DNA of 64,000 nucleotides from Runella limosa DSM 17973 (GCF_000482465.1 NZ_KI519427.1:166421-230420), one strand, 5' to 3'. Shown: positions 52,178 through 62,943, numbered from the stretch's first letter. Numbers and translations: made by a program. The notes: generated from the sequence alone by a model not told the origin.

Positions 52178-52211
52178 AACTTGCCGAAAGTGGGCTCACT
52201 TTCGGCAAGTT
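52178..52211. terminator. Hairpin AACTTGCCGAAAGT/ACTTTCGGCAAGTT
   Basis: 14-bp perfect arms with loop GGGCTC between gldF stop and oxoprolinase start. A member of the GAAAGT...ACTTTC palindrome family; may end gldF transcription. Confidence 0.7.
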
Positions 52212-52234
52212 TAAAGTATGATTCTGACAAAAAA

Positions 52235-52963
52235 TTACTTTCTTTTTCGATGTACTTGACCCTGCGTGAGCCAAAGAAATAAAACGGTGACACTTCCCAA
52301 ATAAATCACGTTGCGGGAATCGACCAAACCACGACCCAAATCGGCGTATTGTTGGTCGAGCGAAATCCACGAAATTGGATACGACAAAGAACCCCAAAAA
52401 TCAAGCTTTGCCACGGCACCTATGCCCGCAAAAAGTAAAAAGCTGATAAAAACTCCTAATACAAAAGCGACGATTTGGTTGTCGCTCAGGGAAGATGCCC
52501 ATAGTCCAACGGCGACAAAAACAGCAGCCAATAAAACCAAACCAATGTATGAACCAAAAACGGCGCCGGAGTCCACATTTCCCACAGGGCTACCTAGTTG
52601 GTACACCGTGATGTAGTATAAAATAGTCGGTGCAAGGGTGACGATAATCAATACCCAGTCGGCCAAAAATTTCCCAATAACAAGGTTCCAATCGCTCAAT
52701 GGTTTGGTGAGCAACAACTCTATCGTCCCGTTGCGAAACTCTTCAGCCAACGACCGCATCGTAACGGCAGGGACAAGAAATAACAATACAAAAGGAGTAA
52801 GGTTAAAAAACGAAGTCAGGTCGGCATACCCATAATTGAGGAGATTGGTGTCGGGAAATACCCACATCAATAGCCCTACGGCAGTCAAAAATACCGCCAT
52901 GACGATATAGGCCGTCAGGGAGCTGAAAAAGGCATTGATTTCTTTTTGGAAAATGGCAAACAT
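52235..52963 (-). CDS. gldF: Gliding-motility ABC permease GldF
   Basis: 242 residues with six transmembrane helices. The GldF-type sequence includes FAIFQKEINAFFSSLTAYIVM, the cytoplasmic MRSLAEEFRNGTIELLLTKPLSDW, and PISWISLDQQYADLGRGLVDSRN. GldF forms an ABC transporter with GldG and the ATPase GldA and is linked to gliding in some Bacteroidota. gldG, usually right after gldF, is not here: a hairpin and the oxoprolinase gene follow instead. It therefore works with partners elsewhere or is a solitary relic. Confidence 0.85.
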   Translation of the reverse strand: MFAIFQKEINAFFSSLTAYIVMAVFLTAVGLLMWVFPDTNLLNYGYADLTSFFNLTPFVLLFLVPAVTMRSLAEEFRNGTIELLLTKPLSDWNLVIGKFLADWVLIIVTLAPTILYYITVYQLGSPVGNVDSGAVFGSYIGLVLLAAVFVAVGLWASSLSDNQIVAFVLGVFISFLLFAGIGAVAKLDFWGSLSYPISWISLDQQYADLGRGLVDSRNVIYLGSVTVLFLWLTQGQVHRKRK

Positions 52964-53077
52964 TATTAACTAATTACGAATTGGGAATTATGAATTACGA
53001 ACAGAGGTCCTTTTGTTTATCCGTGTGCTAAAATCGTCGATAATAGAACACGGATGGCTTGGATTTGACACGGATTG

Positions 53078-53596
53078 TTATTCAAAATCAAAGGGTTTAT
53101 CTTTTTTCATAATGGCAGAAACAATCAATGAAATGATAAATCCCATAAGGATGGCCATAAAGATACCAAGCGCGAAAGTGATGCCAGGCGTTGAAAATTT
53201 AGCGCTCATTTCTATCGCAGCATCAATCTGGGCATCGTCCATGCCACGGTTTTCTAAGTCTTCTCTGGTTTTATCCAGAATTTGTTGGCGTAAAGTAGGG
53301 TCCACAAATTCGTTGTAAATATAATTGTAAACACCAGCCAAGAAGCCCCCAATACCCGACAACAAGGTACCGATACCAAGACCTTGGCCGTAAGACATAA
53401 AACCACCATTTTGGGTACGAAATTCTTTCATTGCCATTACCATCGCAAGGATAGGAATGATAATGCCCAGCCAAGCGAGTCCTGGGTTAGTTACTTGTCC
53501 AGTTACATAAATAAGGGTACTAAAAATCATTGAACCAATTCCTGAAATAGCACCCCATTTTAAGGCGGCGCGGGCTGTAGTAGGTTGTTGTTCCAT
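53078..53596 (-). CDS. DUF4199 membrane protein
   Basis: 172 residues with four transmembrane helices and the DUF4199 features AALKWGAISG...MAMKEFRTQNGGF (split here for brevity) and GFMSYGQGLGIGTLLSG. A cytoplasmic loop after helix 3 (NEFVDPTLRQQILDKTRED) follows. A Bacteroidota-specific family of unknown function, often near glycosyltransferase or cell-wall genes. Inner membrane. Confidence 0.88.
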   Translation of the reverse strand: MEQQPTTARAALKWGAISGIGSMIFSTLIYVTGQVTNPGLAWLGIIIPILAMVMAMKEFRTQNGGFMSYGQGLGIGTLLSGIGGFLAGVYNYIYNEFVDPTLRQQILDKTREDLENRGMDDAQIDAAIEMSAKFSTPGITFALGIFMAILMGFIISLIVSAIMKKDKPFDFE

Positions 53597-53619
53597 AAAG
53601 TAGCTTAGTTTAGTGGTAA

Positions 53620-54357
53620 TTAATCTTGAAGTTTGCGTTTCAATTCAAAACTTTCTCCTAAATACAAACGACGCACTTGTGGGTCGGCGGCGAGTTCCTC
53701 GGGTGTTCCTTGTTTTAAGATTTTACCTTCAAACAACAAATAGGCACGGTCGGTGATGGAGAGGGTTTCGGATACGTTGTGGTCGGTGATAAGAATACCA
53801 ATGTTTTTGAATTTTAATTTTGAAACAATGGTCTGAATGTCTTCGACGGCAATGGGGTCAACGCCAGCAAATGGTTCATCGAGCAAAATAAACTTAGGAT
53901 CAACGGCCAGACAACGCGCAATTTCCGTCCGCCGACGTTCTCCTCCCGACAGCACCATCCCTTTGTTTTTGCGCACGTGCGTAAGGCTAAATTCTTCTAG
54001 CAGTTCTTCACATTTGGCTTTTTGATCGGCTTTGCTAAGGTTGGTCATTTCAAGGACGGCGATGATGTTTTCTTCGACGGTCAGGGTTCTAAACACAGAA
54101 GCTTCCTGCGCCAAATAGCCAATGCCCAAGCGCGCACGCTTGTACATGGGCAAATCAGTAATTTCCTTATCGTCGATATAAACATGGCCGCTGTTGGGTT
54201 TGACAAGCCCCGTTGCCATGTAAAACGATGTCGTTTTCCCTGCTCCGTTTGGCCCCAACAATCCAACAATTTCACCTTGCCCGACTTGGTAGCTGACGTT
54301 GTTGTTAACAAGGCGTGAACCGTATTTTTTTATCAAATTTTCTGTTCTAAGAATCAT
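53620..54357 (-). CDS. lptB: LPS-export ABC transporter ATPase
   Basis: 245 residues from ATG 54357 ([13 protein letters not shown]); an ATG at 54381 is also possible. Walker [16 protein letters not shown], signature [16 protein letters not shown], Walker [17 protein letters not shown] and [10 protein letters not shown] are typical of LptB. It powers transport of lipopolysaccharide from the inner to the outer membrane with LptFG and LptC. It ends 24 bases before DUF4199 and is preceded by recJ within 10 bases, so these genes likely form one operon. Confidence 0.95.
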   Translation of the reverse strand: MILRTENLIKKYGSRLVNNNVSYQVGQGEIVGLLGPNGAGKTTSFYMATGLVKPNSGHVYIDDKEITDLPMYKRARLGIGYLAQEASVFRTLTVEENIIAVLEMTNLSKADQKAKCEELLEEFSLTHVRKNKGMVLSGGERRRTEIARCLAVDPKFILLDEPFAGVDPIAVEDIQTIVSKLKFKNIGILITDHNVSETLSITDRAYLLFEGKILKQGTPEELAADPQVRRLYLGESFELKRKLQD

Positions 54358-54367
54358 AGTAGTCTGT

Positions 54368-56095
54368 TCAACCTTCTTCAAATCGTATGTCTTTCAAATA
54401 CAATTGTAACGTCGTCTTATCGCGAAACGTATTTTCTTCGATGGTATAAGCGATTGAAAATGGCTTGCCCGACATAAGTTTTGGGTAAAAATCGACCATG
54501 CCAAAGCCAATAGCGGTGTATTTGGTAGGGCCTTGTGGGCTGGGCTGAAACACTTCCAATTTTAAGTGCTTTTCTTTCATCAACGTCGGATTTCCGCTCA
54601 TCCTCACTTGGTGACTCGCAAATACGGGGGGCATGTTTTCGGGGCCAAAAGGAGCCATCTGCTTGACGATGCCGTAAAATTTGGGTGTTATGGCGTTGAG
54701 ATCCAAATCCATATCAATTTCAATCAACGGTGTAAGTTGCTCTGGGCGAATGCGTTCACTTACAATGTCATTGAACTTTTTGCGAAAAGCATCAACGTTC
54801 TCAACGGGCAACGAAAGCCCTGCGGCAAAGGTATGTCCCCCAAACTGTTCTAATAAATCGGAGCAGGCTTCGATGGCTTCATAGACATCAAACCCAGGGA
54901 CGGAGCGCGCCGAACCTGCCGCTTTGCCGTGCGAATTGGTCAGGATAACCGTTGGGCGGAAAAAATGCTCGATGCAGCGGCTCGCCACAATTCCCACAAC
55001 GCCTTTGTGCCAATCTTCCTTATAAAGCACCGTACTGTTGGCCGACAGCATCCAGTCATCTTCACGAATCATGTTCAGGGCTTCGTCGGTAATACTGGTG
55101 TCAAAATTTCGGCGGTCGCTGTTATGTTGATTGATTTCTTGGGCAAATGCTTCGGCTTCTGTTTTGTCTTTTGATAAAAGTAACCGAACCGCCTCTTTGG
55201 CGTGTGCAATTCGTCCTGCGGCATTGATCCGTGGCGCTAGTCCGAAAACCACACTGTTGATGTCGAGTTCGTTGCGCAGTCCTGCTAGTGCCACGAGGGC
55301 ATTGATGCCAGGGCGTTTGTGTTTATTAAGTTCTTTGAGACCCAAAAAGGCCAACGCACGGTTTTCTCCCGTAATATGCACAATATCAGCGGCAATGCTG
55401 ACGACCAATAAATCAAGTTGTTGGTACAAGACCTCTTCATCACCCATTCCTTGTTCGCAAAGGGCTTGTAAGAGTTTAAACCCGACGCCGCAACCCGTCA
55501 ATTCTTTGTAAGGGTAAGGGCAATCTTCACGTTTGGGGTCAAGAACGGCCACCGCAGGAGGAAGATGCTGGTCGGGGCGGTGGTGGTCACAAATGATAAA
55601 GTCGATGCCGCGACGTTGGGCTTCGGCTACTTTATCGGCCGATTTGATGCCACAGTCGAGGGTCACAATGAGCTTAACCCCTTGTTCTTCGGCATAATCA
55701 ATTCCTTGCCACGACACCCCGTACCCTTCGGTATAGCGGTCGGGGATGTAGTATTCGAGCTGTGTGTAGTATTTTTTGAGAAAACCATAGAAAAGAGCCA
55801 CCGACGTAGTGCCGTCCACGTCGTAATCTCCATAAATGATGATTTTTTCGTTGTTTTCAAAAGCACGTAATAACCTCGCTACGGCCTTATCCATGTCCTT
55901 CATTAAGAAAGGGTTATGGAGGTGAGCGAGCGAAGGTCTAAAAAAGTCTTTGGCTTCGTCGAAAGTCGTAATACCACGTTGCACAAGGAGTTGTCCCAAA
56001 AATGGATTGACATTGATGGATTTGGCAAGGGCTTCCGCTTGGATTTGTTGCGATTCTGAAAGTGTCGTTCGGTATGTCCAACGTTTGGTATTCAT
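54368..56095 (-). CDS. recJ: Single-stranded-DNA-specific exonuclease RecJ
   Basis: 575 residues from ATG 56095 ([13 protein letters not shown]); the 27 residues before it are not RecJ-like. DHH motifs are clear: [24 protein letters not shown], and [10 protein letters not shown], then the DHHA1 part with [20 protein letters not shown] and [12 protein letters not shown] 5'-3' exonuclease acting in recombination and mismatch repair. First gene of the minus-strand unit leading to lptB. Confidence 0.95.
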   Translation of the reverse strand: MNTKRWTYRTTLSESQQIQAEALAKSINVNPFLGQLLVQRGITTFDEAKDFFRPSLAHLHNPFLMKDMDKAVARLLRAFENNEKIIIYGDYDVDGTTSVALFYGFLKKYYTQLEYYIPDRYTEGYGVSWQGIDYAEEQGVKLIVTLDCGIKSADKVAEAQRRGIDFIICDHHRPDQHLPPAVAVLDPKREDCPYPYKELTGCGVGFKLLQALCEQGMGDEEVLYQQLDLLVVSIAADIVHITGENRALAFLGLKELNKHKRPGINALVALAGLRNELDINSVVFGLAPRINAAGRIAHAKEAVRLLLSKDKTEAEAFAQEINQHNSDRRNFDTSITDEALNMIREDDWMLSANSTVLYKEDWHKGVVGIVASRCIEHFFRPTVILTNSHGKAAGSARSVPGFDVYEAIEACSDLLEQFGGHTFAAGLSLPVENVDAFRKKFNDIVSERIRPEQLTPLIEIDMDLDLNAITPKFYGIVKQMAPFGPENMPPVFASHQVRMSGNPTLMKEKHLKLEVFQPSPQGPTKYTAIGFGMVDFYPKLMSGKPFSIAYTIEENTFRDKTTLQLYLKDIRFEEG

Positions 56096-56180
56096 AGCTT
56101 GCAAAGTAACGAAAATATAGTCAATTCCGTTTAGATACCCCGAATCTATTCCGAGTTTCTTAGATATTTTTAACATTCCC

Positions 56181-56211
56181 TTGCCAAAATAGGCGAGGGT
56201 TTTTACATTTG
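56181..56211 (+). promoter_or_regulatory. Bacteroidota promoter TTG-N20-TACATTTG
   Basis: TTG at 56181-56183 and the -7 box TACATTTG at 56204-56211 are 20 bases apart, matching the Bacteroidota consensus. The start is near 56218, which is almost on a 23-codon frame (56219-56290) and 145 bases before the saccharopine dehydrogenase ATG. Confidence 0.6.
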
Positions 56212-56362
56212 CTTTACGATGAATCCTGACCTCAAAAAATACCTCGCTCGACTTGCCTACTTACGTAGCGCCTGTTCATTTGTTCCATAACGAGCAAGGT
56301 AAAAGTTGCCTGTGGGTAACTCTTTTTCTTCCCAATTTCATTCCAAAAATCAACAAACTACC

Positions 56363-57421
56363 ATGCAAAATGTATTAATCATTGGCTTGGGGAAAGTAGG
56401 CTCATTGGTGGCTACTTTGCTCCACAAGCGTTTTAATGTCAAAGGGCTAGATAAGCGCAAGCCTAGCCGAAGCTTTGCTTTTGAGGTGATTGAAGGTGAT
56501 GTCACTGACGAAGCCTTCATTGAAAGCACCTTATCGGAGTTTGACGCCGTCGTTTCGTGTATGCCCTACAACCTCAACTTACCGATTGCGCGGGCTGCCT
56601 TTAAAAACGGTATTCATTATTTTGACCTCACCGAAGATGTCCCGACCACAACGGCAATCAGAGAAATGGCCGAGACTCACCGTGCTGTGATGGCGCCCCA
56701 ATGTGGATTGGCGCCTGGGCTGATTGGTATTGTAGGGGCTGATTTGGCCAAACGTTTCGAGCGTTTGCGTGATATTGAGCTTCGGGTAGGTGCATTGCCA
56801 AGGTACCCAAATGGGTTGCTGGGGTATTCTTTTACGTGGTCGCCTGCGGGGGTCATCAACGAATACATCAACGATGCTGAAGTGATTCACAACGGCGAGC
56901 GAAAAATGGTGTCGTCGTTGGATGGTATCGAAGTCATTAACATCGAAGGGCAAGAATTTGAGTCGTTTAGCACGTCGGGAGGGTTAGGGACCATGTGCGA
57001 AACTTACCTTGGGAAAGTGGATACCCTCAACTACAAGACGATTCGTTATCCAGGTCACGCCAAGCTGATGCGTTTTATGTTGTACGAACTAATTATGAAA
57101 AACAACCGTCAGCAGTTGGAAGAAATCTTGACCGCAGCCAAGCCCCCCGTCAAAGAAGACGTAGTGTATGTGTATGCCGTCGTGGAAGGTTGGCAGGCTG
57201 AAGGACTTGCGCGCGAAGAGTTTTATCGGGCGTATCATCCCATTGAAATAGATGGTGTGCATTGGCGGGCTATCTCGTGGACAACGGCGGCTTCGGTAGC
57301 GGCGGTGGTAGAGATGGTAGCAGATGGAGTATTGCCACAGCAGGGATTTATCAAACAAGAAGAAATACCATTTGAAGCTTTTTTAGCGACTACCAATGGT
57401 AGCTTTTTTAAAGAGCGATAA
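56363..57421 (+). CDS. Saccharopine dehydrogenase-like oxidoreductase
   Basis: 352 residues from ATG 56363 (MQNVLIIGLGKVGSLV). N-terminal Rossmann fold with GLGKVGSLVA, LDKRKPSR and DLTEDVPT; catalytic-domain segment MAPQCGLAPGLIGIVGADLA fits the Sacchrp_dh_NADP family (LYS9/carboxynorspermidine synthase-like). It may act in lysine degradation or polyamine synthesis; the substrate is unclear. ATG chosen for the GxGxxG start; the longer frame has no support. Confidence 0.85.
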   Translation: MQNVLIIGLGKVGSLVATLLHKRFNVKGLDKRKPSRSFAFEVIEGDVTDEAFIESTLSEFDAVVSCMPYNLNLPIARAAFKNGIHYFDLTEDVPTTTAIREMAETHRAVMAPQCGLAPGLIGIVGADLAKRFERLRDIELRVGALPRYPNGLLGYSFTWSPAGVINEYINDAEVIHNGERKMVSSLDGIEVINIEGQEFESFSTSGGLGTMCETYLGKVDTLNYKTIRYPGHAKLMRFMLYELIMKNNRQQLEEILTAAKPPVKEDVVYVYAVVEGWQAEGLAREEFYRAYHPIEIDGVHWRAISWTTAASVAAVVEMVADGVLPQQGFIKQEEIPFEAFLATTNGSFFKER

Positions 57422-57530
57422 AGCGTATTTAAAAATATAGTGTCTTATAAGTGACTTTCAGACAGATAGTTCCGTATATGATTGTAAAACGTTAATAAAA
57501 AACCATTTCTAGATTCGAGTTAGAGACCTC

Positions 57531-58085
57531 ATGACAAAAAAAATAAATCGTCAGACGGCACTTCGTGCCTTGGTTGGAGTAGGTGGAACACTCCCTGTGT
57601 TGGGGCAAGAACGTTCCAAAAAAGAGTTAAAAGAATTTCAAGAAGAGTTTAGCGTGGCTTGGCGCCGTTCGCTCGATTATTCGTTGACAATCATTGGTCA
57701 AATGCCCGAAGAACATTTAGACTTTCATTATACCCCCGAAGCCATGACTTTTCGCGGGCAGTTTGTGCACTGTATTGTATTTACTGCCATGCAGTTTGCA
57801 GGAAGATTCGACATCCCCAATCCTTACGATAGCAAAAACGACTGGCAAAAACTATCAAAAGCCCAACTCATCGAGGAAATGAAGGGTTTTTATGCGTGGG
57901 TCGAAAAGGTGGTTAGTGAACTTCCCGCCGAGCGGCTTGCTCGCCATGAAGGGTATGCAGGTGGAAAAATTCAAGCATGGCGTTTCTTCTATGCCATGGA
58001 AAACCATATTATTCATCACCGTGGACAAGCGATTTGTTACTTACGCCTGAAAGGTGTCACTCCTGAAGGATACGTAGGTTGGTAG
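57531..58085 (+). CDS. DinB/YfiT-family metal-binding protein
   Basis: 184 residues. A four-helix DinB-like bundle: the first helix has SLTIIGQMPEEHLDF, then FRGQFVHCIVF with a metal-binding His, and the end has NHIIHHRGQ, the paired His of the family. The N-terminus (RQTALRALVGVGGTLPVLGQE) resembles a signal sequence but is not a strong Tat type. DinB proteins bind zinc or nickel and often act in thiol-dependent detoxification. Role here unknown. Confidence 0.82.
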   Translation: MTKKINRQTALRALVGVGGTLPVLGQERSKKELKEFQEEFSVAWRRSLDYSLTIIGQMPEEHLDFHYTPEAMTFRGQFVHCIVFTAMQFAGRFDIPNPYDSKNDWQKLSKAQLIEEMKGFYAWVEKVVSELPAERLARHEGYAGGKIQAWRFFYAMENHIIHHRGQAICYLRLKGVTPEGYVGW

Positions 58086-58132
58086 GTATAATCTTGGTAT
58101 GTTAAACCTAGTAAATTGATTTTTAGTAGGTT

Positions 58133-58140
58133 TAATTTTG
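58133..58140 (+). promoter_or_regulatory. -7 box TAATTTTG before T9SS protein
   Basis: TAnnTTTG match 58 bases before ATG 58198; no -33 TTG at 19-21 bp. Confidence 0.35.
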
Positions 58141-58197
58141 AACTTTTAGTATAGTATGTATATATGTATAGTATTTTTATTTAACCATTAATTACCC

Positions 58198-61100
58198 ATG
58201 AACCAAAGCTTACTAAAGTTTCGACAAAGAATAAAGCTAACCGTTGCGTTGGTTTTGTACGTTCAACTCGTGTTTTCCCAAAATCTAGTGGTTTGGGAAT
58301 TATCTGGAGCGACGGGGAGTCAAACAAGTAATACTCCGTCAACCCTTACAACTGGTATAAATTCGGGTCTCTTGGAGCGAGGGACTGGTATCACGGTCAA
58401 TGCTTTTGCAGGAGCAATGAACTCGAATGGCTGGTTTAGTTCAACTTCGCCAACAACCTTGACGGAGGCAATTACAAACAATGATTATTACCAATTTACG
58501 CTGACCGTTGCCGATGGGTATAAAGCAAAAATAACAGGTATTGGGTTAGTAATCAGGGCGTCAAATACAGGCCCTAACAAAGTGACCTTGCGCAGTAGTG
58601 TCGATAATTTTGCCGCTGACTTAGGGACGGCTACTGTTACGACAACAGCTTTGCTAGAAACGATGTCGTTTACAAATGCACTGACAAACCTGACTGGAAC
58701 GGTCACATTTCGGCTGTATGGATACGGGTCGGCGGCGAATGCAGGCTCAAACCCTAGCAATACAGGTACGCTGAGGATTGGAGCAGGGGCAATTGCCGCC
58801 GACAATGATTTGATAATCGTAGGAACGGTTGCCCCAACCGTAAGCCTCGCGGCCAGTAGTACTTCGGGAAGTGAAGCCAATAAAACTGAAATAACCTTGA
58901 CTGCAACGACTTCCTCTAACGTAGCAGGTGATCAAACAGTAGAGGTTTCTGTGACTGGAAACGGCATTACGAGCGGAGATTACGCGTTGTCGGCCACTAA
59001 AATTACGATTCTAAGTGGCACAAAAACGGGGAGTATTACGCTGACGGTAGTCGATGATTTTGAGGCAGAAGCGACGGAAACAGCCACAATAACCTTGGTT
59101 AATCCTTCCTCGGGGCTAGAATTAGGAACAATTCTTGCCCAAACGGTAGAAATTACGGATAACGATACCAAGGGAGCTGTTCTTTTGGAGTCTGAAAACG
59201 CGACAAAAGTTATTGAAGGAGGGGCGAATGATAGTTATACCATTGTATTAAATAGTCAGCCCACTGCCAATGTTAGCATTGGTATAACAACTGGAACGCA
59301 ATTGACGGCTATGCCTGCGACCTTGACGTTTACAATGGCCAATTGGAACATTCCCCAAACGGTCACAATCAGTGCCGTGGATGATGCGACAGTGGAGGGA
59401 AATCACTCAGCGACCATCACGCATACAGTGAGCAGTGTTGACGTTATGTATAACGGACTCTCAGTGGCTTCGTTGTCTGTAATGATTACTGACAACGATC
59501 AAGCATTTAATTGCCCTACGTTAACAACGCAAAATAGTACCAGCTTTGAAACCTGCAACGGCAATTCCACCAACGATATTACCATTGAAACTACCCGCAA
59601 CGATTTGTCAGTGAAACTGGTGTATTTTTCATCCGCAAAAACGGGGACAGAAATGTACACGGGCGGAACGGTAATTGGAAATGCTACGGCTCCGTCGGGA
59701 GCAAGTGCGCCTTTTTTGGTAAATTTTAATGACCTCATTTTCCCCGTCAATCAAACAGGCGCTGACGTTACTTACTACGTATATGCCATCTTAGACCTTG
59801 AAGATGCCGAACTGACAGAGGCTAGTTGTCGGCCAAGTTTGCAATTTGTTGTAACAATAAAGCCTCTGGTGACAGCTTCGGTGGTAATTTCATCTGACGA
59901 TTCTGACAATAACATCATTGCTGGAACAACTGTAAACTTTACGGCAGTAGTAACCAATGGAGGCGATGCGCCGAGTTTTCAATGGAAAAAAAATAACCAA
60001 AACGTAGGTACGTCTAGTGCTACTTATACAGATGCTCTACTTGCTGATGGTGATGTAATTAGCTGTGTTTTGACGAGTAATGCCGCTTGTGCCGCCTCTC
60101 CTACGGTAACCAGTAACGAAATAAGCATGAAAGTGACTCCCGCAGAGGTGGAGTGTGTGCCTCCATCGGCTTTTGAAGTAACTGGTGGGGGGAGTTTTTG
60201 CGTTGGTGGAGATGGCGTTGAGATAGGGTTAGCTAATTCTGAAACGGGGGTAAAATACCAACTTAAAAAAGGAGACGACAATATAAACGCCCCGATTGAA
60301 GGTACAGGAAGTGCGATTTTATTTGGAAAAATAGCGGTTGCAGGAACATATACCGTTGAGGCTACACGTACGGCGGGAGGATGTACAAACACCATGACTG
60401 AAAGTGTAAATGTAACGACGGACGCCGTGAGTGTTGGTGGAAAAGTAACATTGGCGACGGGAGCAACATTGATTTGTAAAGGAACTTCGGGTAGTAATTC
60501 TTATGAATTATCTGGGCACACAGGAAATGTGCTGAGATGGGAGTCGGCTAGTTCGTCAAGCTTTGAACAGCCTAAAATCATTGCGAATACTTCCACATCA
60601 TTACAAGTTAATGTCGGTGACGTCACTGAAACTACCTATTATCGAGCGGTTGTACAAAACGGGTTATGTATCGTGGCCTATTCTGATGTTGTTTCAATTA
60701 CAGTAGAACCATTGCCTACAAAATTCAATGTGACGGGTGGCGGAAGTATTTGCGCAGGCTCAGTCGGAGCGGTTTTGCTCAGTGGATCAGAGGTGGGGGT
60801 AGCATATTCGTTGGTGAAAGATGCTAATGAACAAGTTGGTGCGGTCGCCGCAGGGACGGGGACAAGCTTGAGTTTCGGAGAAATTACAAACGCTGGGACA
60901 TACACAATAAAAGCAGCGAAAGGGGCATGTGTCGTAGCAATGGAGGGCGAAGCGGTTATTTCGGTACTGACAAAGCCTACCATTTCTCTAACGACTCTGC
61001 AACAGACTCTTAATGAGGGTGCTATACAGCAACTTTGTGATATAGACGCCAATCCTGTTAATAACTTGCAGTTTACGGTTTCGGGTTTGTGTGTTTCGGG

Positions 61101-62943
61101 GGCACTCGTTTGGAGGGTACAGATTGGTAACGGGTCATGGAGCAGTTGGTCAACCACCCCACCAGTTTCCCAATTGTCCAATAATCAACCTCACCGCTAC
61201 CAAGCCGCCTGTGATATGAATTGCCCTGCTACGTTTACAAGTCCAATGGAAGTGACAATCAATCAGCGTGCTTCTGTTCCTCAAGCGGTTTCTCTAACGG
61301 TAGATGGTGTTAACGTTGCGGCTGGTGAAACCAAGGAAGTATGTAGTTCGGCCAGTCAAGGGCTATTATTTCATGCCACTTGTGCGGTTGGAGAGGTGGT
61401 TATTTACTCAGTTGATGGGGGTGAGTATAGTGCTACAAGCCCAACGGCTTTGGTTGATAATCAGTTTCACAACTACCGCGTGCGTTGCCGAAAATCGGAT
61501 GGAACGGCTTCGTGCGTAGAAAGTGAGTCGGGGGTGATGCGCTTAAAATTGGTAGCGATGCCTGCGACGCCAACTGCGGCACTGTCATCAACCGTAAGTT
61601 GTCAAGCGGGAGCAAGTTTTAGTGGACAAACCTCTTGCGGAAACCTGAAAACGGTATGGTACAGTGCCCTTACGGAGGCTGCCCTGCCTAACCTTCCTGC
61701 CACGGTTCCAGCGGTGACTACTTCATATTATGCGCGCTGCCAGACTGAAAATGGGTGCTTGAGTTCAAAAAGTAACGTCGTAACATTCACCGTAAACCCA
61801 GTTCATATTGCTCCAATCGTAACGGTAAGTCAAGCCTCGGTCTGCATGGGGACTACGGTGACTGTCTCGGCCAATTGTCCCGCGGGTAGTAGTACTTTTT
61901 GGAATACAGGCATTACATCGCCAAGTTTCGACGTATCGTTTAACAACGTAACAAAGCAGTCCTATTGGGCCAAATGCGTTTTTGAAGGGGGTTGCCAGAG
62001 TGTTGAAAGTGCGCATCAAGACATACGTTGGAATGCTTTCGTGGTGACGCTGATTAACCTAGGCCAAAGTCAGTCGGCGGTAAAGCCAACAAACAACCGA
62101 GATGAATGGAAAAATAATTTTATTGGCCGTGATGGAGGGGCAGAATTGGAGCAAAGTACGCAGCAAAATCCGACGTTGTATTTTGTAGAAAATACCAATA
62201 AAACCGCGCCTCGTTACTGGACAATCAATGTGGATGCTTGTGGTTTAGGTACAGGAGGCTCATTGACTTTTGATTTGTTGGCAACGCCAGAGATGGGCGT
62301 CATTCGTTCTTACAATACCCATGAAAACAATGCCCCGTACTTTATGTATGCCAACCGCGACGGCTGGACGGAGCTTTACGGACCAAATCATCCCGCTTAT
62401 GGTTTTTATGAAGACAATGGAAGTGGCGGAAACGTTTATGACGCTGGGCTACCGAAAGGTTTGTACAAATTGAGTGTACGTTATTGGGACATGAAAGGCT
62501 GGGGAAGCATTTATCCTGCTACCCGTAAGCCACAAGGCAACGTATTAGCGTATCAAGAATACTGGTTTAGAATCCAGTCTAAAGATGGTGTCGGAGTAGG
62601 GGCAGCGAGGGAAGGGGTAAATGGCGAAGAGCAAGCGATAATTGTTCCCCCAATGGGACGGGTGGTGCGCCACAGCGACGCCGCGCGGGCTAGGGGGCTC
62701 TTTGTTCTCCCCAATCCAGTCACCAACATCCTCCACCTTCGGGTGCAAGATAGCAAAGGGCAAGTAGTGCAAACTACCTTAATTGATGCCTCTGGACGGG
62801 AAGTATTGCGCCGACAATTTGTTGCCGAAACCAACACGCACCAAGAAGAATTTGGGGTGAGTGAATTACCGACGGGAGTGTATTTCTTGAAAGTATTGAC
62901 CTCAGAAAAACAGACGACTTTGAAAGTGGTGAAAGTGCAGTAA
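58198..62943 (+). CDS. Large T9SS-secreted multidomain surface protein (Calx-beta, Ig-like repeats)
   Basis: 1581 residues. Signal peptide (about 1-28). Residues about 28-215 are a beta-rich region; two Calx-beta-like domains follow (about 218-325 and 330-432, each ending in EITDND or ITDND). Several PKD/Ig-like repeats run to about 1260, including the VTGGGSFCVGG and VTGGGSICAGS unit pair. Then comes a unique region with GWTELYGPNHPAYGFYEDNG. The end (about 1498-1581) is a T9SS type A sorting domain (PNPVTNILHLRV, GVYFLKV). A secreted or surface-anchored adhesin-like protein. Confidence 0.9.
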   Translation: MNQSLLKFRQRIKLTVALVLYVQLVFSQNLVVWELSGATGSQTSNTPSTLTTGINSGLLERGTGITVNAFAGAMNSNGWFSSTSPTTLTEAITNNDYYQFTLTVADGYKAKITGIGLVIRASNTGPNKVTLRSSVDNFAADLGTATVTTTALLETMSFTNALTNLTGTVTFRLYGYGSAANAGSNPSNTGTLRIGAGAIAADNDLIIVGTVAPTVSLAASSTSGSEANKTEITLTATTSSNVAGDQTVEVSVTGNGITSGDYALSATKITILSGTKTGSITLTVVDDFEAEATETATITLVNPSSGLELGTILAQTVEITDNDTKGAVLLESENATKVIEGGANDSYTIVLNSQPTANVSIGITTGTQLTAMPATLTFTMANWNIPQTVTISAVDDATVEGNHSATITHTVSSVDVMYNGLSVASLSVMITDNDQAFNCPTLTTQNSTSFETCNGNSTNDITIETTRNDLSVKLVYFSSAKTGTEMYTGGTVIGNATAPSGASAPFLVNFNDLIFPVNQTGADVTYYVYAILDLEDAELTEASCRPSLQFVVTIKPLVTASVVISSDDSDNNIIAGTTVNFTAVVTNGGDAPSFQWKKNNQNVGTSSATYTDALLADGDVISCVLTSNAACAASPTVTSNEISMKVTPAEVECVPPSAFEVTGGGSFCVGGDGVEIGLANSETGVKYQLKKGDDNINAPIEGTGSAILFGKIAVAGTYTVEATRTAGGCTNTMTESVNVTTDAVSVGGKVTLATGATLICKGTSGSNSYELSGHTGNVLRWESASSSSFEQPKIIANTSTSLQVNVGDVTETTYYRAVVQNGLCIVAYSDVVSITVEPLPTKFNVTGGGSICAGSVGAVLLSGSEVGVAYSLVKDANEQVGAVAAGTGTSLSFGEITNAGTYTIKAAKGACVVAMEGEAVISVLTKPTISLTTLQQTLNEGAIQQLCDIDANPVNNLQFTVSGLCVSGALVWRVQIGNGSWSSWSTTPPVSQLSNNQPHRYQAACDMNCPATFTSPMEVTINQRASVPQAVSLTVDGVNVAAGETKEVCSSASQGLLFHATCAVGEVVIYSVDGGEYSATSPTALVDNQFHNYRVRCRKSDGTASCVESESGVMRLKLVAMPATPTAALSSTVSCQAGASFSGQTSCGNLKTVWYSALTEAALPNLPATVPAVTTSYYARCQTENGCLSSKSNVVTFTVNPVHIAPIVTVSQASVCMGTTVTVSANCPAGSSTFWNTGITSPSFDVSFNNVTKQSYWAKCVFEGGCQSVESAHQDIRWNAFVVTLINLGQSQSAVKPTNNRDEWKNNFIGRDGGAELEQSTQQNPTLYFVENTNKTAPRYWTINVDACGLGTGGSLTFDLLATPEMGVIRSYNTHENNAPYFMYANRDGWTELYGPNHPAYGFYEDNGSGGNVYDAGLPKGLYKLSVRYWDMKGWGSIYPATRKPQGNVLAYQEYWFRIQSKDGVGVGAAREGVNGEEQAIIVPPMGRVVRHSDAARARGLFVLPNPVTNILHLRVQDSKGQVVQTTLIDASGREVLRRQFVAETNTHQEEFGVSELPTGVYFLKVLTSEKQTTLKVVKVQ

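Noticed and set aside
52158..52397. 80-residue N-terminal extension of 5-oxoprolinase
   Set aside because: It crosses a hairpin and the end of gldF in another frame; the IDTGGTFTD start fits ATG 52157.
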